From positions 1-35,302 of the forward strand of contig JAUWLF010000037.1 in assembly GCA_030613785.1 (NCBI GenBank): a DNA stretch of 35,302 nt, read 5' to 3'. The translations under genes and the position numbers were made by a program. The notes below the pieces were generated by a model. That model saw only the letters and a list, made by a program, of their open reading frames with translations. It made no database searches and had not been told where the DNA came from. This document shows positions 9,561 through 17,799 of the stretch, in pieces. Each line of letters begins with the position of its first letter. The stretch's first letter is position 1. The stretch comes from Chloroflexota bacterium. GTDB lineage: Bacteria > Chloroflexota > Anaerolineae > UBA7937 > B3-Chlor.

Positions 9561-10298
9561 ATGTCGAAAACGGCGATTGCCATCGGGGCGGTAGGCCTGG
9601 CACTGCTGGGTGTCGCCCTGGTGTTGCCGTTGGCCCTCGTTGCGGTGAGTACGCGGGGGCCTGGCGCGAGCGACCAGCAGGGGGGTATCATGGTCATGGG
9701 GGAGGGCAAGGCGTTGGCCGAACCTGACCTAGCCATGATCACCATCGGTCTGGAGACCAGAGCCAGCACTGCACAGCTCGCGGCTGATGAGAACAACGAA
9801 CGCATGGCTGATGTGATGGGGGCTCTACAGAGTATGGACATAGCGGAGGAGGACATCCGGACGGTGGACTACAGCATCCGGGCGGAGATAGACTGGCGAG
9901 GGGACGAGCGGCGCGTCATTGGCTATGTGGTGTCCAATTCCGTGCGGGTCAAGGTACGTGAGGTAGACCAGGTGGGAGAGGTTCTGGACGCCGTGACTGC
10001 GGCGGGAGCCAACGACATCTATGGCATCCAGTTCACGTTTGACGACCCCACTGAGTTGGAGGAGCAAGCGCGAGCCGAGGCCATGGCCGATGCTCAGAGC
10101 AAGGCTCAGGCCCTTGCCACTCTGGGTGGTGTGGGTTTGGGCAAGCCGCGGATCATCAGCGAGTCATTCGTGGAGCTACCACCGTTGTACATGGAGCGAG
10201 CATACGCGCAGGCGATGGAGGCGGGCGGCGGTGCGCCCGTATCGCCAGGCCAGTTGGAGGTCACAGTGCAGGTGCAGGTGACGTTTGACATCCGCTAA
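9561..10298 (+). CDS. SIMPL/DUF541-domain membrane-anchored protein
   Basis: A 245-residue protein with an N-terminal signal-anchor helix (about residues 4-28) followed by an exported SIMPL (DUF541) domain. Visible family patterns are GEGKALAEPDLAMITIGLE, the mid-domain GYVVSNSVRVKVR, and AMADAQSKAQALATLGGVGLGKP. SIMPL proteins are periplasmic or outer-face proteins of poorly defined function, and some are linked to stress tolerance. ATG 9561 is chosen because AGGAGG (9546-9551) lies nine bases upstream. The in-frame ATG at 9552 abuts the SD. It is monocistronic and closed by a strong terminator. Confidence 0.9.
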   Translation: MSKTAIAIGAVGLALLGVALVLPLALVAVSTRGPGASDQQGGIMVMGEGKALAEPDLAMITIGLETRASTAQLAADENNERMADVMGALQSMDIAEEDIRTVDYSIRAEIDWRGDERRVIGYVVSNSVRVKVREVDQVGEVLDAVTAAGANDIYGIQFTFDDPTELEEQARAEAMADAQSKAQALATLGGVGLGKPRIISESFVELPPLYMERAYAQAMEAGGGAPVSPGQLEVTVQVQVTFDIR

Positions 10299-10335
10299 GG
10301 CTGGCTTGGTCTGACCGACCGCTTGACAGCACAAC

Positions 10336-10374
10336 AAGGGATCGCTTCTGTCCGCAAGGCAGCGGTCCCTTTTG
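10336..10374 (+). terminator. Rho-independent terminator after the SIMPL gene
   Basis: AAGGGATCGCT (10336-10346) pairs with AGCGGTCCCTT (10361-10371) in an 11-bp stem with one G-U pair, and the stem runs into TTTT. Confidence 0.82.
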
Positions 10375-10400
10375 CTTGAGGTCGTTTCCTATGGTATACT
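10372..10400 (+). promoter_or_regulatory. candidate promoter of the radical SAM operon
   Basis: TATACT (10395-10400) has an extended -10 TG at 10392-10393 and a weak -35 TTGCTT 17 bases upstream. It would give a leader of about 160 bases before the radical SAM gene, in which only very short frames are open. Confidence 0.5.
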
Positions 10401-10569
10401 TGGCAAGAGCTTTCATCGCCGCGCTGACGCGTGTGTTGACCACCCAAGACAGTGAGGTTCAAGTAGGCGGGCAGGGTACAGGCCGAAAACTGACTATGAG
10501 AAGCGGCGCTGATGGTGGAGGGCGCCGGCGCGGGCTGCTGTGTGCACCTAAGCAGTAAGGAGTGAGACG

Positions 10570-11940
10570 ATGAGCGTATGGACATCCTTGAAGGAGACAT
10601 TCTTCCCCTCTGCACCGGAGCCCCTGGACAAGGGGATGTTTCAGTACATGACCCCTGAAGGAGCTGAGAATGCGTTCCGCATACATCTGCGAGTAGAGGA
10701 CGATGGCGACGGTATCCTGATCATCAATGCCGCGAAGATCCTGCACCTCAATCAGACCGCCACCGAGCACGTCAAGCTGATGGTGGAGGAGAAGGACGCC
10801 GACACGGCGGTCAAGGAGATCCGGAAACGGTACAAGGTCTCGGCGGAGAGGGCTCGCGAGGATCACGAGCACCTGAGAGATACCATCCTCACTCTGGCCA
10901 TGACCGACGACATCTGCCCCATTTCGTACCTGGATGTGAAGCGGATTGAGCCCTTCGACACTCCCGTCTCCGCGCCATACCGCATGGACCTGGCGCTGAC
11001 CTATCGCTGCAACGCTGACTGCGGCCACTGCTACGTCGGTCGCCCCAGAGACATGGAGAGCCTGAGCACGGAAGAGTGGAAGCGCGTCATCGAGAAACTG
11101 TGGGACCTGGGCATCCCCCATGTGGTCTTCACTGGAGGGGAGGCCACGGTGTACCCCGACCTGGCGGACTTGATCCGGCACGCGGAGGATGTAGGGTTGG
11201 TGACTGGGATTCTGACCAATGGCATCAAGCTGGCTGAAGAGGAGTATCTTCGAGACCTGGTGGACGCGGGGCTGGATCACATCCAGATCACCTTGGAATC
11301 CCACGACGAGGAGATACACAACCAGATGGTAGGCGTGGATGCGTGGAAGCAGACGGTGCAGGGCATCAAGAATGCTGTGGCCACTGATGTCTACACCATC
11401 ACCAATACCACTCTCACCACCCTCAACGCCGCCAGTGTCGAGGAAACCATAGAATTCCTGTCTGAGCTGGGCATCGAGACCTTCGCCTGCAACAGCCTGA
11501 TCTACTCAGGCAGAGGGCCGTCGAGCGGCATCGGCATTCCTGAAGAAGACCTGGAAGGGCTGATGATCAGGGTGCGCGACAAAGCGATCGAGAAACGTAT
11601 GAGGCTAATCTGGTACACGCCGACGCAGTACTGCGAGTTCCATCCCGTGGAGTTGGAGTTGGGGGCGAAGTTCTGTACCGCTGCCAGATACAACATGTGC
11701 GTCGAGCCCAATGGAGACGTGCTCCCGTGCCAGAGCTACTACTCGAGCCTGGGCAATATCCTGACCGACGAGTGGGAATCCATCTGGAATCATCCCACAG
11801 CCGAGAGTATCAGGAACAGGGATTGGGTGATGGACAAATGCCAGACCTGTGATGACCTACCGCTGTGTGGCGGCGGATGTCCCCTGTACCTGGAGAACAA
11901 AGGCACCCTCTGCGTGGAGAGCACGTCAACGGCGGTCTAG
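10570..11940 (+). CDS. PqqD-fused radical SAM/SPASM maturase-type protein
   Basis: A 456-residue protein with three parts. Residues about 30-115 resemble PqqD, the peptide-chaperone (RRE) fold of RiPP maturases (ILIINAAKILHLNQTATEHVK). The radical SAM core carries C147-x3-C151-x2-C154 (YRCNADCGHCYV) for the SAM-cleaving 4Fe-4S cluster, plus the GGE motif VFTGGEATVYPDL. The C-terminus (about 370-450) is a SPASM auxiliary-cluster domain with CVEPNGDVLPC and CQTCDDLPLCGGGC. Family knowledge says such enzymes modify peptides or cofactors. AAGGAG eight bases upstream supports the ATG. It starts a putative operon with a methyltransferase and a probable selenoprotein disulfide oxidoreductase. No precursor peptide is certain. 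Other PqqD-fused SPASM enzymes act in haem or metal-cofactor assembly, so the role stays open. Confidence 0.9.
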   Translation: MSVWTSLKETFFPSAPEPLDKGMFQYMTPEGAENAFRIHLRVEDDGDGILIINAAKILHLNQTATEHVKLMVEEKDADTAVKEIRKRYKVSAERAREDHEHLRDTILTLAMTDDICPISYLDVKRIEPFDTPVSAPYRMDLALTYRCNADCGHCYVGRPRDMESLSTEEWKRVIEKLWDLGIPHVVFTGGEATVYPDLADLIRHAEDVGLVTGILTNGIKLAEEEYLRDLVDAGLDHIQITLESHDEEIHNQMVGVDAWKQTVQGIKNAVATDVYTITNTTLTTLNAASVEETIEFLSELGIETFACNSLIYSGRGPSSGIGIPEEDLEGLMIRVRDKAIEKRMRLIWYTPTQYCEFHPVELELGAKFCTAARYNMCVEPNGDVLPCQSYYSSLGNILTDEWESIWNHPTAESIRNRDWVMDKCQTCDDLPLCGGGCPLYLENKGTLCVESTSTAV

Positions 11941-12004
11941 AATCCCCCCTGAGGAAGGATGGCCGCCACTGGGCAGCCAGGCTCGATCGGACGGAGCATC
12001 ATAG

Positions 12005-12757
12005 GTGGGCCTTACAGTAGAGGAATGGGATCGGCAGTTCCGGCGTCAAGCGAATTGGACCCGAAGTATCCGCTCCCGCCTCTATCGCCAGGCGGGGCTG
12101 TGGAGAGCGGATCTGGTGCTGGATATCGGGTGTGGCACCGGCGCGATCACCGAGGAAGTGGCCCGGAGCACGGGCGGCCAGGTGATCGGACTGGATCTGG
12201 ATCCGGCGATGGTCAGATATGCGGCGGACAGGATCCACGACGTGCAATGGGTGATGGGAGACGCGCTCTGCTTGCCATTTGCAGCGAAGACCTTCGATCT
12301 GGTGCTCTGCAATTTCCTGTTGCTCTGGGTGGAACGCCCAGCGGTGGCCGTGGAGGAAATGGCACGGGTGGTCAGGGACGGAGGCGGGGTGTTGGCCACG
12401 ACTGAGCCAGACTATGGGGGACGCATAGACTTCCCAGAGGACATAGCTCTCGGCCCCTTGATGGAGGAATCGCTCCGCCGGGAGGGGGCGCATCCCCGCA
12501 TGGGCCGCCGTCTGAAGGCTCTGTTCTCTGCGGCTGGCCTCGAAGTGGAGACAGGGGTCATCGCGTCAATGTGGGATGACCGCCAACTGCGGGAAGAGTT
12601 TGAGGGTGAGTGGGATTTCATCTTCGAGACGCTGAACAACGTCGCCAGCGAGGCGGAGCTGGCTGGATACCAGAAAAGGGCTTGGAGAGCTTTGGATGAG
12701 GGAGAGCGTCTCATCTTCATGCCCAATTTCTGGGCACTGGGAAGAAAACCAGGATAA
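12005..12757 (+). CDS. class I SAM-dependent methyltransferase
   Basis: A 250-residue soluble methyltransferase. Motif I is VLDIGCGTGAITEEVA (residues about 38-53), the acidic end of strand 2 is GLDLDPAMV, motif II is GDALCLPFAAKTFDLVLCNF, and motif III is VVRDGGGVLATTEPD. The last 100 residues contain a helical segment that would shape the acceptor pocket. The substrate is unknown. The start is GTG at 12005, with GGAG eight bases upstream. It sits 64 bases after the radical SAM gene and just before the disulfide oxidoreductase, on the same strand with no terminator between, so it is probably co-transcribed with both. Confidence 0.85.
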   Translation: MGLTVEEWDRQFRRQANWTRSIRSRLYRQAGLWRADLVLDIGCGTGAITEEVARSTGGQVIGLDLDPAMVRYAADRIHDVQWVMGDALCLPFAAKTFDLVLCNFLLLWVERPAVAVEEMARVVRDGGGVLATTEPDYGGRIDFPEDIALGPLMEESLRREGAHPRMGRRLKALFSAAGLEVETGVIASMWDDRQLREEFEGEWDFIFETLNNVASEAELAGYQKRAWRALDEGERLIFMPNFWALGRKPG

Positions 12758-12795
12758 CATGCTTCGTGATCAGCCACGCTCTTGAAGAGGAGGGA

Positions 12796-13476
12796 ATGAC
12801 CGTGGCCATGCTGAAGGACGAGGACAGGGAGCAAGTTCGGAAGCGGCTGGAGGGACTGGTCAACCCGGTGCAACTGGTCATGTTCACACAGACGCTCGAA
12901 TGTGAGTTCTGCGCGGGGACCCACGCCCTGGTGGACGAGGTGGCCGCGCTTTCGGACAAGGTCGAGGGGGTGATCTACGACTTCGTCCTGGACAAGGACA
13001 AAGCCGATGACTACGGGGTGGACAAGATACCTGCCATCGCCGTCATGGGCCAGAAGGACTATGGCGTGCGCTTCTACGGCATGCCCGCCGGGTACGAGTT
13101 CGCTTCGCTGCTTGAGGCCGTCGACACTGTCTCGACAGGGGAATCCGGGCTGTCCGAGGCCACAAAGGAAGCGCTCGCTCAGATAGATGAACCTGTCCAT
13201 TTCGAGGTGTTCGTCACTCCCACTTGACCTTATTGTCCCGGCACGGTCGTGCTGACGCAGAAGATGGCGGTGGAGAACGACTACATCAACGCTGACATGG
13301 TGGAGGCCACGGAATTCCCTCAGCTTGCCATCAAGTACCAGGTGCGCGGGGTGCCACGTACGGTCATTAATCAAACTCAGTTCGTGGACGGAATGGTGCC
13401 CGAGGCGGTGATGCTCCAGATGTTGTTGATGACGCTGGGCAAACTGGAGGAGAAAGGATCCTCCGACGAGGCTTGA
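12796..13476 (+). CDS. selenocysteine-containing protein disulfide oxidoreductase (two-domain glutaredoxin-like), UGA recoded
   Basis: Read through TGA 13225-13227, this frame encodes 226 residues, the usual length of protein disulfide oxidoreductases with two thioredoxin-fold halves. The first half has C36-E-F-C39 and a cis-proline segment KIPAIAV. In the second half the codon for the first cysteine of CPYC is TGA, giving VFVTPT-U144-P-Y-C147, followed by the matching cis-proline segment RGVPRTVIN. Homology is uninterrupted on both sides in one frame, so this is not ordinary truncation. A SECIS-like hairpin follows the TGA. ATG 12796 is preferred (GAGG five bases upstream, family length). 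GTG 12766 would add ten residues. It lies 38 bases after the methyltransferase. Alternatives are a point-mutated pseudogene or a sequencing error. No sel genes are in this window. Confidence 0.85.
13225..13256 (+). promoter_or_regulatory. bacterial SECIS-like element downstream of recoded UGA
   Basis: Seventeen bases after the TGA begins a GGTC tetraloop (13245-13248) closed by CGGCAC (13239-13244) pairing with GTGCTG (13249-13254), six pairs including one G-U. The lower stem can be rearranged: GTC (13235-13237) with GAC (13254-13256), leaving CC bulged. Bacterial SECIS elements are small coding-region hairpins with G at the start of the apical loop, roughly 16-37 bases from the UGA. From memory, the E. 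coli fdhF element has the same GGUC core at nearly the same distance. Confidence 0.75.
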
Positions 13477-13498
13477 TGCTCGGGCTGGTTGGAGATCC

Positions 13499-13527
13499 TT
13501 GACCCACGACGTACTGTATGGTAAAGT
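13499..13527 (+). promoter_or_regulatory. candidate promoter of the GT2/sugar transferase operon
   Basis: TTGACC (13499-13504), a 17-base spacer and TAAAGT (13522-13527), with TG at 13519-13520 forming an extended -10. It lies between the disulfide oxidoreductase stop and the GT2 start. Confidence 0.55.
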
Positions 13528-13563
13528 GTGGTTCACCTGGGCGGGGAGCCCTTGGGGAATCCG

Positions 13564-14460
13564 ATGCTCGATCTCTCAATTGTCATCGTCAACTGGAACA
13601 CCAGGGACCTACTGCGTAACTGCCTGGAATCGGTACTATGCAGCGAAGGCGAGTTCGCATTCGAGACTATCGTAGTCGACAATTGCTCGGACGATGGTAG
13701 CGCTGCCATGGTGCGGGAGGAGTTCCCGCAGATTCACCTGATAGAGAGCGACATCAACGGAGGCTATGCCTACGCCAATAACCTGGGGCTGCGTCGCCTC
13801 CAGCCTCGCTACCACCTCTTGTTGAACCCAGACACCGTGCTTCCGCCAAACGCTTTGAGGGATATGCTTGCCTTCATGGATGCGCACCCTGAGGCAGGGA
13901 TGGCGGGCCCCAAGTTGGTGATGGGCGATGGCGAGTTGGACCTGGCGTGTCGGCGCAGCTTTCCTACGCCTGAGAACTCCTTCTATAAGCTCTTCGGCCT
14001 GAGCCGCCTGTTTCCAAATAGCAGGCGCTTTGGCCAGTACAACCTGACCTATCTGGATCCCGACGAGGTAGCAGAGGTGGACTCCGTAGTGGGGGCCTTC
14101 TTGATGGTCAGGGGGGAGTTCGTTGAGCAAGTGGGGCTGCTTGACGAAGAGTATTTCATGTATGCGGAGGATCTTGACTGGGCATTCCGCGCCAAGCAGG
14201 CGGGTTGGAAGGTGTACTACTATCCTGAGGTCACGGTGCTGCACTATAAGAGGCAGGCCAGCGCACAAAATCCGGAGAAGGCACAGCACGAGTTCTGGCG
14301 GGCGATGTACATCTTCTATCGCAAACACTATGCCGCAGATACTCCTTTCTGGATCCACTACCTGGTTCTCGGGGGGCTGGTTTTGCGGGGGGGCACCGGG
14401 ATGTTGAAAGAGATCTTCCGTCGGGAGAGAGCGGAAACGGCTGCGGAGGCTGGACGGTGA
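13564..14460 (+). CDS. GT2-family glycosyltransferase (rhamnosyltransferase-like)
   Basis: A 298-residue GT-A fold glycosyltransferase. It begins with the strand-loop [20 protein letters not shown]. The nucleotide-sugar site appears as [11 protein letters not shown] and [11 protein letters not shown], and the acceptor-side motif as [21 protein letters not shown] (ED-D-W). This pattern is common in WbbL-type rhamnosyltransferases of cell-surface polysaccharides. ATG 13564 has GGGGA six bases upstream, and an in-frame GTG at 13528 overlaps the promoter. The stop overlaps the GTG of the next gene by four bases (GTGA), so the two are coupled and act together in surface glycan assembly. Confidence 0.9.
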   Translation: MLDLSIVIVNWNTRDLLRNCLESVLCSEGEFAFETIVVDNCSDDGSAAMVREEFPQIHLIESDINGGYAYANNLGLRRLQPRYHLLLNPDTVLPPNALRDMLAFMDAHPEAGMAGPKLVMGDGELDLACRRSFPTPENSFYKLFGLSRLFPNSRRFGQYNLTYLDPDEVAEVDSVVGAFLMVRGEFVEQVGLLDEEYFMYAEDLDWAFRAKQAGWKVYYYPEVTVLHYKRQASAQNPEKAQHEFWRAMYIFYRKHYAADTPFWIHYLVLGGLVLRGGTGMLKEIFRRERAETAAEAGR

Positions 14461-15854
14461 GGGACAAGTCTTCGGTCCTTTTTGCAGGATTGCTAGTGGT
14501 CATTGATATCGTGATGATGGCCTTGGCCTTCGTCTTCTCATACTATCTGCGTCTTTGGGCCGATCATCTCGCGCCAGAGGAACTCGGGTCGCTGTGGAGC
14601 TATCTGGGCGTCATCGTCGTCCAGATACTGACCTTGGTCAGCGTTTTCTTCTTCTTCAAGCTCTATCATCGCCAGCGGGGTCTCTCACACGTTGACGAAT
14701 TCTACTCGGTCTTTGTAGCCGTGTCGGTGGGTATCATCATGTCCGTGGCCTTTAGCTCCTTTCTTATAAGGAACGGTCCGGACTACTCTCGCAGGATGAT
14801 TGTGTTCAACTGGACGTTGACCATTGTCCTGGTTACCTTTGGACGGTTGCTCTATGCTCGCCTGATGTGGACCCTCCAGAGTCGAGGTATTGCGGTGGCT
14901 AGGGTGCTCATAGTGGGCACCGGGGAGACCGCCCGGATGATCCTGCATGCCATGCAACGCATGCCAGGGCTTGGGTACGAGGTCGCGGGTATGGTCAGCA
15001 CGGATTCGCAGCACGAGGATCTCGGAGTACCCGTTCTTGGGAACGCTGACGAGTTGTTCGTCCTGATCGGTACTCATGACATCGACGAGGTGATCATCGC
15101 TTTACCAGAGGCCCCCAGCGAGGAGATTCTGCCCATCATCTCCGATTGTCATCGGGCCAGAGTGGCCACCAGGGTCTATCCCAGTGCTTTCCAAGTCATA
15201 ACCTCTGATCTCAGCATCGGTCACCTGGGCGGCCTTCCGCTGCTGACGGTACGGGATACGGTCCTGCGCGGTTGGAGGCTGACGTTGAAGCGAGCGATGG
15301 ACGTCCTGGGGAGCGCGGTGGGACTGGTACTGCTATCTCCCTACATGGTGCTCCTCGCTCTGCTCATCAGGCTGGATTCCCCTGGACGGGCCTTCTATGC
15401 TCAGGACCGGATGGGCCTGGATGAGAAGCCTTTCCAGATGATCAAGTTCAGATCGATGAAGGAGGGAGCTGAGGACGAGACGGGACCAGTATGGGCTGTC
15501 AAGGAGGATCCTCGGCGCACCAGGCTAGGTACCTTCATACGCCGCTTCTCTTTGGACGAGCTGCCTCAACTCATAAATGTATTCCTGGGAGAGATGAGCC
15601 TGGTCGGACCAAGGCCGGAGCGACCCGTGTTCGTGGAGCAGTTCAAACAGATCATCCCCCGCTACGTGGAGAGACATCAAGAGAAGGCGGGGATGACTGG
15701 TTGGGCTCAGGTGAACGGCTTGAGGGGTGACACCTCCATCGTCGAGAGGACCAAGTACGACCTGTACTACATCGAGAACTGGTCTCTCCTCTTCGATCTG
15801 AAGATCATCATCAAGACGTTTTTCACTTTCTTCCGGGACAGGGCCGCTGTCTGA
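14457..15854 (+). CDS. polyprenyl-phosphate glycosyl-1-phosphate transferase (WcaJ/WbaP-like)
   Basis: A 465-residue membrane enzyme that would load the first sugar phosphate onto undecaprenyl phosphate to start exopolysaccharide units. The first 130 residues hold four hydrophobic helices. Residues about 145-250 form a Rossmann-like domain ([19 protein letters not shown]). The C-terminal 200 residues are the catalytic Bac_transf domain: helix [64 protein letters not shown] and [12 protein letters not shown]. The D-E and PRPE motifs are intact. The start is GTG inside the stop of the upstream GT2 gene. The initiating sugar (glucose or galactose) cannot be decided from sequence. Confidence 0.93.
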   Translation: MRDKSSVLFAGLLVVIDIVMMALAFVFSYYLRLWADHLAPEELGSLWSYLGVIVVQILTLVSVFFFFKLYHRQRGLSHVDEFYSVFVAVSVGIIMSVAFSSFLIRNGPDYSRRMIVFNWTLTIVLVTFGRLLYARLMWTLQSRGIAVARVLIVGTGETARMILHAMQRMPGLGYEVAGMVSTDSQHEDLGVPVLGNADELFVLIGTHDIDEVIIALPEAPSEEILPIISDCHRARVATRVYPSAFQVITSDLSIGHLGGLPLLTVRDTVLRGWRLTLKRAMDVLGSAVGLVLLSPYMVLLALLIRLDSPGRAFYAQDRMGLDEKPFQMIKFRSMKEGAEDETGPVWAVKEDPRRTRLGTFIRRFSLDELPQLINVFLGEMSLVGPRPERPVFVEQFKQIIPRYVERHQEKAGMTGWAQVNGLRGDTSIVERTKYDLYYIENWSLLFDLKIIIKTFFTFFRDRAAV

Positions 15855-15950
15855 AGTTACGTTGGAACTATCAGGTGCCTGGGAAGGCAGAGGGCGGCAG
15901 TGAGCACGAGCGGCGGGGCAGCGTCACACTGGCGGGATCCTGTCATGTAT

Positions 15951-15972
15951 GGCAGTTCTCCCCTGCCTTTTT
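15951..15972 (+). terminator. possible terminator of the sugar transferase operon
   Basis: GGCAG (15951-15955), a 7-base loop, CTGCC (15963-15967), then TTTTT. The stem is only five pairs. It lies about 95 bases after the operon, and if the left IS end is at 15941 it is carried by the element. Confidence 0.4.
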
Positions 15973-15977
15973 CGTGA

Positions 15978-17108
15978 TCACTTCTGCTTCCTCAAGAGGA
16001 GTGTGACCTCGTCGGACACATCGTTTACAGATCGGAGCTGTGGGCCGAAGAGAGGGAGCTGGTCCAAGAGTAGGGGTGGAAAGACCATAAACTGAGGATT
16101 CTTCATCTCGGTCTGTTGCTGAACTGCCTCGAAGGGTGTTTTCTTCAGATTCAAGTTTGGTCTCTCCAGGTTGAAGTATAGCATGTAGGTGAGTGCTTTG
16201 CCGAGGAGGTCTGGCAAGTTGAGTAAGTCCTCGAGGTCATAGAACTCATCTTCGATGCGACCATGGAAGTTCTCGACCGAGCCATTGAAACGAGGGGTAG
16301 CGGGAGGGATAGTGACGTGGCGAGCGCCGAAGGTTTTCTCGACCACGAGAGTGAAGAGGCTATCTTTCTTGGCAGTGATAGAGCCAATGAACTCAGAGCC
16401 ATTGTCGGTTTGAATAGTGATCTGGGAGAGGTCGAGGCCATAGGAGCGGAAGTGATCCAGGCAGAGGGCAATGAACTTGGCGGAGTTGAAGGTGGAGAGT
16501 CGATGGGCATAGCAGATGAAGGCAGTGCCGGTGAGGACGTCTTTGATGGTGTATTCGAACTTGGGCAAGATGCCGCGCAGCACAAGGGCGTAGATAAGGG
16601 GGATATCGTTCAGATACTTGACGTCCAGTTGCCAATGATATAAGGCCTTAAGGCGCTTGCGATAGCGAGCTATCTCACGTTTCTTCTGATACTTCTTCTT
16701 TCTGGGGCGGATGAGCTGGAGTTGATGAAGTACCCGGTTGATGGTGGAGGATGAGATCTTGATGCCATGCCGTTGTTCGAGGAGCAGTTGGATTTTGTCC
16801 TGGCCGATCCTGGTCTTGGGTCTCCGGCCATGATTGGTTCTGAGGTTGCCGATCAGCCGTTGGTGATGGTCTGGAGTCTTGTGAGGGCAACGGTGAGGCC
16901 GTCGAGGGAGGTCCCGGAGACCTTTCCAACCGTCTGCTTTGTACCGTTTGACCCATTTGGTGACTGTAGGGCGACAGGTTCTGAAGACCCGGGCGGTGTA
17001 GGAAACATTCTCTCCATGGTCAAGGAAGAAGCTGATCATCGCCCGGCGGATGTTCTCAGGTTTCTTGGAGTCAGTGATCCGCTCATAGTACGATTCATTG
17101 GGAGTCAT
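15978..17108 (-). CDS. IS transposase, helix-turn-helix plus integrase core
   Basis: A 376-residue transposase. The N-terminal third is a helix-turn-helix region of the Homeodomain/IS630-like kind (YTARVFRTCRPTVTKWVKRYKADG, then a basic RRPHRCPHKT linker). The rve-type catalytic core shows the DDE triad: D in WQLDVKYL, D in IQTDNGSEF, and E in NGSVENFHGRIEDEF. ATG 17106-17108 is supported by an exceptionally good SD, GGAGGTGATT, four bases upstream. Earlier in-frame codons lie in the leader. The gene is intact, so the element could still be active. It sits between an exopolysaccharide operon and the remains of a transporter locus, pointing toward insertion-driven decay. Confidence 0.9.
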   Translation of the reverse strand: MTPNESYYERITDSKKPENIRRAMISFFLDHGENVSYTARVFRTCRPTVTKWVKRYKADGWKGLRDLPRRPHRCPHKTPDHHQRLIGNLRTNHGRRPKTRIGQDKIQLLLEQRHGIKISSSTINRVLHQLQLIRPRKKKYQKKREIARYRKRLKALYHWQLDVKYLNDIPLIYALVLRGILPKFEYTIKDVLTGTAFICYAHRLSTFNSAKFIALCLDHFRSYGLDLSQITIQTDNGSEFIGSITAKKDSLFTLVVEKTFGARHVTIPPATPRFNGSVENFHGRIEDEFYDLEDLLNLPDLLGKALTYMLYFNLERPNLNLKKTPFEAVQQQTEMKNPQFMVFPPLLLDQLPLFGPQLRSVNDVSDEVTLLLRKQK

Positions 17109-17325
17109 GGAATCACCTCCGCACGTCGGCAAGGTTATGGTTGGTGAGGAATTGTACCACGTCTTCAACCCAAAAGATCTCCTCAGGGTGTAAACCATGT
17201 TCCCGACGAGTTCTAGTGACACTTGACAAAGGAGGGAGCCTGGCGCTAGGATAGCAGACAGATATCTTGGGCCACCGAAAGCACATGGAGAGGTCTACGG
17301 GCCGACCATTGTGCTTTTGTCTTTG

Positions 17326-17781
17326 TTTGGGTTGTCTCACAGGATAGAGGTCGAGAACCTGACCAAGTACTACGGTATCCTGGCCGCGATTGAGGATGTG
17401 AGCTGCACTGTGCAGGAGGGGGAGATTCTGGGCTTCTTGGCTCAACAGTACGAGATCACATCCTGTGGCACGATCGTCTTCGAGATCGAAGACAGAAGAG
17501 AGGATGTCTTTGGGTGGATGAGCAGAGCCTGACGGGGGCGATTCTCAAGGTGTCACGGGAGACCCAGAAAGTGGTGTACTTCCTGACCGGCCATGGCCAG
17601 CGCGACCCCGGCGGCTTCGAGCAGTCAGGATACAGTCAGGTCAGAGATGCCCTCGAAAGGGACAACTGTGTTGTCAGTACCCTCAACCTGGGGCGATCAG
17701 CAGTACCGTACCTTCCCACGCGTCTGTGCTGATAGTGGCTGCGCCCCAGGTATCATTCCTCGAGGAGGAGAGCGAGGCCTC
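17326..17781 (+). pseudogene. decayed ABC-2/Gld-type transport locus: ATPase N-terminus joined to a GldG-like fragment
   Basis: From 17342 the sequence encodes a typical ABC ATPase beginning, IEVENLTKYYGILAAIEDVS then EGEILGFL, but it breaks off just where the Walker A loop should come. It continues instead as QQYEITSCGTIVFE and EDRREDV. After one frame change it reads DEQSLTGAILKVSRETQKVV and FLTGHGQRDPGGFEQSGY, and after a second LIVAAPQVSFLEEES. The latter pieces match the GldG-type auxiliary subunit found beside ABC-2 permeases. So there is an internal deletion of most of the ATPase, the permease and part of GldG, plus at least two frameshifts. No start codon is left on the ATPase fragment. 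Confidence 0.75.
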
Positions 17782-17799
17782 TAGCCCGCGCCAAAGCGG

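Larger units (their letters stand above)
15941..17228 (-). mobile_element. insertion sequence with DDE transposase, IS481/IS3-superfamily type; boundaries tentative
   Basis: One transposase gene fills the element. Imperfect terminal inverted repeats can be proposed. The left end begins TGTCATGTATGGCAGTTCTC at 15941. The right end, read inward from 17228, begins TGTCAAGTGTCACTAGAACTC. About 15 of 20 positions agree with one gap. TGT...ACA ends suit this superfamily. I find no target duplication. Another possible pair is ATCCTGT at 15937-15943 and its complement ACAGGAT at 17339-17345. That pair would put the right end exactly at the start of the decayed ABC gene. Confidence 0.6.

Noticed and set aside
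13249-13476. Separate small gene starting after the TGA of the disulfide oxidoreductase
   Set aside because: It lacks an SD, starts in the middle of a thioredoxin half, and is in the same frame as the upstream part. Read-through of the UGA as selenocysteine explains both.
16151-16956. Additional frames within the transposase region
   Set aside because: Alternate-frame and opposite-strand shadows of the transposase. The DDE motifs lie only in the 15978-17108 frame.
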